DNA of 35,809 nucleotides from NCBI GenBank assembly GCA_910586215.1, contig CAJUGH010000038.1:1-35809 (forward strand), written 5' to 3'. Under the pieces are notes generated by a model. It was given only the letters and a program-made list of their open reading frames with translations, did no database searches and was not told the origin of the DNA. Every line of letters begins with the position of its first letter. The first letter of the stretch is position 1. Positions 33,035-35,809 of the stretch are shown in pieces. A program made the translations under genes and the position numbers. The DNA comes from an uncultured Acetatifactor sp. GTDB lineage: Bacteria; Bacillota; Clostridia; Lachnospirales; Lachnospiraceae.

Positions 33035-33234
33035 ACCGCACACCTCGCTTTTTCCATGATCCCTAAGACTCGGGAATGTGAAATTTTAGCTTTCGTTAAA
33101 AATCCCTTTCCAAGACCCGGCAGAAAGCAGGGAATATGAAATGGAATTTTTACTTCCTATTTATCATAGCAACGCAAAGCGCCTGTCAACAGATTGCTTT
33201 GCACCTTGTTTCGGGCGCAGTACAACCCTGGCAG

Positions 33235-33335
33235 CACAAACAATCAATGAAGAACGCTGTCCTTGCGTTCTTCTGTGTGAAGTTTTAGAATTTCTTAGTC
33301 TGTGTACTTTGCAGACTTAGAAATTCTCTTCACAC
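33235..33335 (+). repeat. Dispersed hairpin element, copy 2
   Basis: CACAAACAAT (33235-33244) is followed by hairpin GAAGAACGC/GCGTTCTTC (33249-33257, 33265-33273) and a large hairpin with outer stem GTGTGAAG/CTTCACAC (33275-33282, 33328-33335) and 16-base inner arms (33287-33302, 33312-33327) around TGTACTTTG. The same single T-T mismatch as at 24159-24283 is kept, while other stem bases differ as compensated pairs. The 3' end of the element lies just before the luxS -10 box. Confidence 0.7.
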
Positions 33336-33355
33336 TTCCATTGGCAGGAAATCTG

Positions 33356-33364
33356 TGCTACAAT
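33356..33364 (+). promoter_or_regulatory. luxS promoter, extended -10
   Basis: TG-C-TACAAT (33356-33364) reads as an extended -10 box 51 bases before the luxS ATG. The -35 position falls just after the outer stem of the repeat element and has no good match. Confidence 0.5.
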
Positions 33365-33415
33365 GGAATGATAGGGAAAAGACCCGAAACAGGTCAGAAG
33401 AAGGAGGATTTCATT

Positions 33416-33895
33416 ATGGATAAAATAGCAAGTTTCACCATTGACCATATCCGGCTGCAACCGGGTGTCTATGTCTCCCGCAGGGATACCATCGGTTCTG
33501 AGGTCATCACCACCTTTGACCTGCGCATGACCAGCCCCAATGAAGAACCTGTGATGAACACCGCGGAAGTACATACCATCGAGCACCTGGGTGCCACCTT
33601 CCTGCGCAACCATCCTGCCTATAAGGATAAGACCGTGTACTTCGGACCCATGGGCTGCCGCACCGGATTTTATCTGCTGCTGGCCGGTGCGTACACTTCC
33701 AGGGATATTCTTCCCCTGGTGACACAGATGTATGAGTTTATTCGGGATTTTAAAGGACAAGTACCTGGGGCAGACCCTAAGGACTGTGGCAACTACCTGG
33801 ACATGAACCTGGGTATGGCCAACTACCTGGCCAAACGCTATCTGGAAGAAGTTCTCTATGATATCAGAGAGGAACGACTGGTCTATCCCGCTTAG
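33416..33895 (+). CDS. luxS: S-ribosylhomocysteine lyase LuxS
   Basis: 159 residues, the exact family size, starting at the ATG preceded by AAGGAGGATTTCATT. It cleaves S-ribosylhomocysteine to homocysteine and DPD, the precursor of the AI-2 signal. The metal site is HTIEH (His53, His57) plus Cys124 in CGNYLDMNL; the catalytic Cys81 lies in GPMGCRTGFYLL and Glu56 in the HTIEH motif. It works directly after the nucleosidase encoded 138 bases downstream, so the two genes complete SAH recycling. A 33302 start would add 38 unrelated residues and is rejected. Confidence 0.98.
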   Translation: MDKIASFTIDHIRLQPGVYVSRRDTIGSEVITTFDLRMTSPNEEPVMNTAEVHTIEHLGATFLRNHPAYKDKTVYFGPMGCRTGFYLLLAGAYTSRDILPLVTQMYEFIRDFKGQVPGADPKDCGNYLDMNLGMANYLAKRYLEEVLYDIREERLVYPA

Positions 33896-33936
33896 TGCTG
33901 GCCGCTGGGGGAATGTCCGTTTAGGAGCAAAAAAGA

Positions 33937-34015
33937 AATTCCGTAAGCAGCGGGGAGTGCCGTTTACGGCACTTGCGAATGGGCATGGGCTGAACATAAT
34001 TTTTTAACGATACCG
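33937..34015. repeat. Repeat between luxS and mtnN
   Basis: GTAAGCAGCGGGGA, then the hairpin AGTGCCG-TTTA-CGGCACT (about 33957-33974), then TGCGAATGGGCATGGGCTGAAC and AATTTTTTAAC. It matches the two degenerate units at about 190-255 and 303-355 in the order of its conserved words (GCAGCGGGGA, GCGAATG, CTGAA, TAAC). It may weaken cotranscription of luxS and mtnN. Confidence 0.5.
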
Positions 34016-34033
34016 ACTGGAGGGAACACTGAC

Positions 34034-34732
34034 ATGAATAGAATCGGAATCATAGGAGCCATGGAACTGGAAGTAAAAGAGTTAAAAGCCAGAATGGCCT
34101 TATCAAAGGTAGAGAAAAAAGCCGGCATGGAATTCCACGAGGGTACCCTGAACGGTGCCAGTGTGGTCATCGTGCGCAGCGGTGTGGGAAAGGTCAATGC
34201 CGCCCTGTGTACCCAGATCCTGGCTGACCTGTTCCATGTGACCCATATCATCAACACCGGGGTAGCCGGCTCCCTGAACGCCCGGCTGGACATCGGTGAT
34301 ATCCTGATCTCCACGGATGCCCTCCACCATGATGTGGATGCCACCATCTTCGGCTACCAGCCCGGAGAGGTTCCCCAGCTTGGATGCCGGGAATTTGTGG
34401 CAGACGAAGATCTGGCCAGGCTGGCAAAGGAGACCTGTGAGCGGGTGAACCCGGATATCCATGCCTATATGGGCCGGGTAGTCAGCGGGGATCAGTTTAT
34501 CTCGGATAACCTGATAAAATCCCGCCTTATCAGCCAGTTCCAGGGGGACTGTGCAGAGATGGAGGGTGCTGCCATTGCCCATGGCGCCTATCTGAACCAG
34601 ATTCCCTTCGTCATCATCCGGGCCATCTCCGACAAGGCAGACAACAGCGCCCAGGTGGACTATCCCGTGTTCGAAGCCGCCGCGGCAAAACACTCTGCCG
34701 CACTGGTATGGGAACTGGTGAAAGAAATCTGA
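34034..34732 (+). CDS. mtnN: 5'-methylthioadenosine/S-adenosylhomocysteine nucleosidase
   Basis: 232 residues, typical of MTAN/Pfs. It removes adenine from S-adenosylhomocysteine (giving the LuxS substrate), methylthioadenosine and 5'-deoxyadenosine. Residues: IGIIGAMELEV with Glu11, NTGVAGSL, GDQFISD, AEMEGAAIAH with Glu175-Glu177, and RAISDKAD with catalytic Asp200. GGAGGGAACACTGAC precedes ATG. Together with luxS it forms the activated methyl cycle branch and AI-2 synthesis. Its stop lies three bases from the convergent gtrA-like gene. Confidence 0.97.
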   Translation: MNRIGIIGAMELEVKELKARMALSKVEKKAGMEFHEGTLNGASVVIVRSGVGKVNAALCTQILADLFHVTHIINTGVAGSLNARLDIGDILISTDALHHDVDATIFGYQPGEVPQLGCREFVADEDLARLAKETCERVNPDIHAYMGRVVSGDQFISDNLIKSRLISQFQGDCAEMEGAAIAHGAYLNQIPFVIIRAISDKADNSAQVDYPVFEAAAAKHSAALVWELVKEI

Positions 34733-34735
34733 GTA

Positions 34736-35161
34736 CTATTTTTTCTGGAACACAAACAGCTTGCTGAACACATAATTTGCAACCGTAACCAGGACCGCCG
34801 AGACCAATGTCCCCACCACCAGATTCAGCCCCAGTGCCGTGAAAATCTGCATGACCACAATGTCCAGGATCCAGGTGGACACCCTGGATAGCACAAATTT
34901 AGGGGCCTCCTTTAACATGGGAGCCTGGCTCTTGAAAACATATTTCCGGTTGGTAAAAAAGGCAAATATCACACCTGCTGTCCAGTTGATGGTGCTGAGG
35001 ATAAAATTCTGTACCGGGGTGGGATACATGGTGTTGTGGAAGAACAGGGCATTGGCCAGGAACTTGGCCGCCCAGGACACAATGGTCGTCAGCACGCCTA
35101 CGATCAGGTAGGCGATGATTTCTTCGTGTTTTTTACAGAGTGCCTTGATTTTTGCTATCAT
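34736..35161 (-). CDS. GtrA family membrane protein
   Basis: 141 residues with four membrane segments (about 17-38, 48-72, 88-108 and 112-134), the GtrA topology. Signature-like parts are YLIVGVLTTIVSWAAKFL at the start, FFTNRKYVFKS after TM2 and ANYVFSKLFVFQKK at the end. GtrA proteins are thought to help move lipid-linked sugars (for example bactoprenyl glucose) across the membrane for wall polymer or teichoic acid glycosylation. No glycosyltransferase gene adjoins it here. Start ATG at 35161 follows GGAGACAGGAA. Confidence 0.93.
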   Translation of the reverse strand: MIAKIKALCKKHEEIIAYLIVGVLTTIVSWAAKFLANALFFHNTMYPTPVQNFILSTINWTAGVIFAFFTNRKYVFKSQAPMLKEAPKFVLSRVSTWILDIVVMQIFTALGLNLVVGTLVSAVLVTVANYVFSKLFVFQKK

Positions 35162-35519
35162 TTCCTGTCTCCGTTTGTGTATGTCCTGCTTTTTAAATAA
35201 GTCGCTTTACCATAAATATACGGGGCCTTTCCTGTGGAAACTGCGAAGTATTTCGCGCTCCCTTGCATGAAATTCCCTTTATTCCCTTACTTTCCATGCA
35301 AAGTGATTCTGCTGGATGCATGAAAGTTTACTATGAATCAAAGCGGATGTCAAGGCATTTGGTGTGCTACTGTTTACTCGTGCTACCGTCAGGTATATTC
35401 ACGCGTCTTTTGCATCCGTTGCCGTGAACAGAGCAAGCAGTACCTTTGGCACCTGTTGGGAAGCGCCAGGATCCGTCCTCCCTCTTCCGCATGCAGGCCG
35501 CCTGCACGCCATTTACCTG
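35162..35519. other. Intergenic region before gtrA-like gene
   Basis: 358 bases without a gene. Contents: the gtrA promoter (35325-35353); an inverted repeat TTGCATG/CATGCAA at about 35261-35300 that would lie in its leader; and GCGAA/TTCGC nearby. 35360-35520 shows no clear signal. Confidence 0.5.
35325..35353 (-). promoter_or_regulatory. Promoter of the gtrA-like gene
   Basis: Minus strand TTGACA (35348-35353), 17-base spacer, TAAACT (35325-35330). It leaves a leader of about 155 bases with an inverted repeat. Confidence 0.55.
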
Positions 35520-35809
35520 TCAAAAGCCTGCCTGTTCCTCAAACTGAACCACATTCTCCACCCTAGCTGCCAGAAGCAGCCAGGCATTCAGCACATCCAT
35601 GTCCTGCTGGGTCTGGACTGCCTGCCGTATCCTGGCAGGAACCAGGCCTTTTTCCCCTAAAAGCATTAGAATGGATTCCGCTTTTCCTTCTGCTTTTCCT
35701 TCTGCCTTTCCTTCCACCCTTATCATTTGTTCTATTTCCACGCTCTTCATATACGCCAGCCCCACTTCCCTGTCTGCCTTAACCTCCGACACCATTTTAT
35801 GTAACCTGG
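35520..35809 (-). CDS. Rpn-like PD-(D/E)XK nuclease/transposase-family protein, C-terminus (partial)
   Basis: Open to the window edge on its 5' side; about 96 residues are visible, reading RLHKMVSEVKADREVGLAY at the edge. The part seen is the tail typical of Rpn (recombination-promoting nuclease) and related clostridial proteins: a helix (YMKSVEIEQMIRVEGKAEG), a run of GKAE repeats, and a C-terminal segment LNAWLLLAARVENVVQFEEQ. The catalytic PD-(D/E)XK core lies outside the window. The family is inferred from this tail alone, so it is less certain than a domain hit. Confidence 0.6.
   Translation of the reverse strand, partial: RLHKMVSEVKADREVGLAYMKSVEIEQMIRVEGKAEGKAEGKAESILMLLGEKGLVPARIRQAVQTQQDMDVLNAWLLLAARVENVVQFEEQAGF
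35680..35715. repeat. Three tandem 12-base units in the Rpn-like gene
   Basis: Units starting at 35680, 35692 and 35704 (GCTTTTCCTTCT twice, then a variant) encode the GKAE repeats. Such in-frame 12-base repeats can change in number by slippage. Confidence 0.7.

Larger units (their letters stand above)
33035..33415. other. Intergenic region between XRE gene and luxS
   Basis: No gene. Contents are an AT-rich stretch near 33075-33175, copy 2 of the dispersed hairpin element (33235-33335), and the luxS promoter and leader (33356-33415). Confidence 0.6.

Noticed and set aside
1..35809. CRISPR array, integrase or insertion sequence
   Set aside because: No regularly spaced direct repeats and no transposase or integrase gene were found; the only related hint is the partial Rpn-like gene at the right edge.

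Overview
The window looks like chromosome of a Gram-positive, anaerobic Clostridia member, most likely Lachnospiraceae. I infer this from strong AGGAGG-type ribosome binding sites before most genes, protein families typical of that group (DUF5711, short clostridial LysM protein, GtrA, Rpn-type C-terminus, sugar ABC cassette with GlgX) and the dnaX-ybaB-recR core. No ribosomal or other species marker is present, so this is a moderate-confidence placement from pattern only.

Layout. 1-3.8 kb: cell-envelope genes on the minus strand (LysM protein, DUF5711 protein, CvpA family), with a repeat cluster at 160-358. 3.9-8.6 kb: a minus-strand housekeeping run pfkA, dnaX, ybaB, recR, galM. 8.87 kb: a divergent tRNA-Ser(CGA), followed by a long inverted repeat and a decayed stretch (a frameshifted unknown gene and an MFS transporter remnant). 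10.7-11.8 kb: a URO-D family protein.

11.9-19.5 kb: an AT-rich island holding one compact eight-gene minus-strand operon: FkbH-like protein, aldo/keto reductase, two half-transketolases, MaoC hot-dog protein, acyl carrier protein, MBOAT acyltransferase and a membrane-anchored SGNH protein. MBOAT, carrier protein and SGNH protein are the DltB/DltC/DltD layout, but the D-alanine ligase DltA is absent and FkbH, which in known systems loads a glycolytic C3 unit on a carrier protein, takes its place. I read it as an export-acylation system that decorates a surface polymer with a glycerate-derived acyl group. This is the most interesting part of the window.

19.8-35.8 kb: GH36 alpha-galactosidase; a divergent Nudix gene that begins inside the broken start of an ATPase gene; a DUF2971 gene; a lipoprotein; a complete sugar ABC transporter (ATPase, two permeases, binding protein) divergent from a GlgX-type debranching enzyme; an XRE regulator; luxS and mtnN (SAH detoxification and AI-2 synthesis); a GtrA protein; and, cut by the window edge, the C-terminus of an Rpn-like protein. 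Several intergenic regions carry dispersed structured repeats, including a two-hairpin element present twice with compensatory stem changes.
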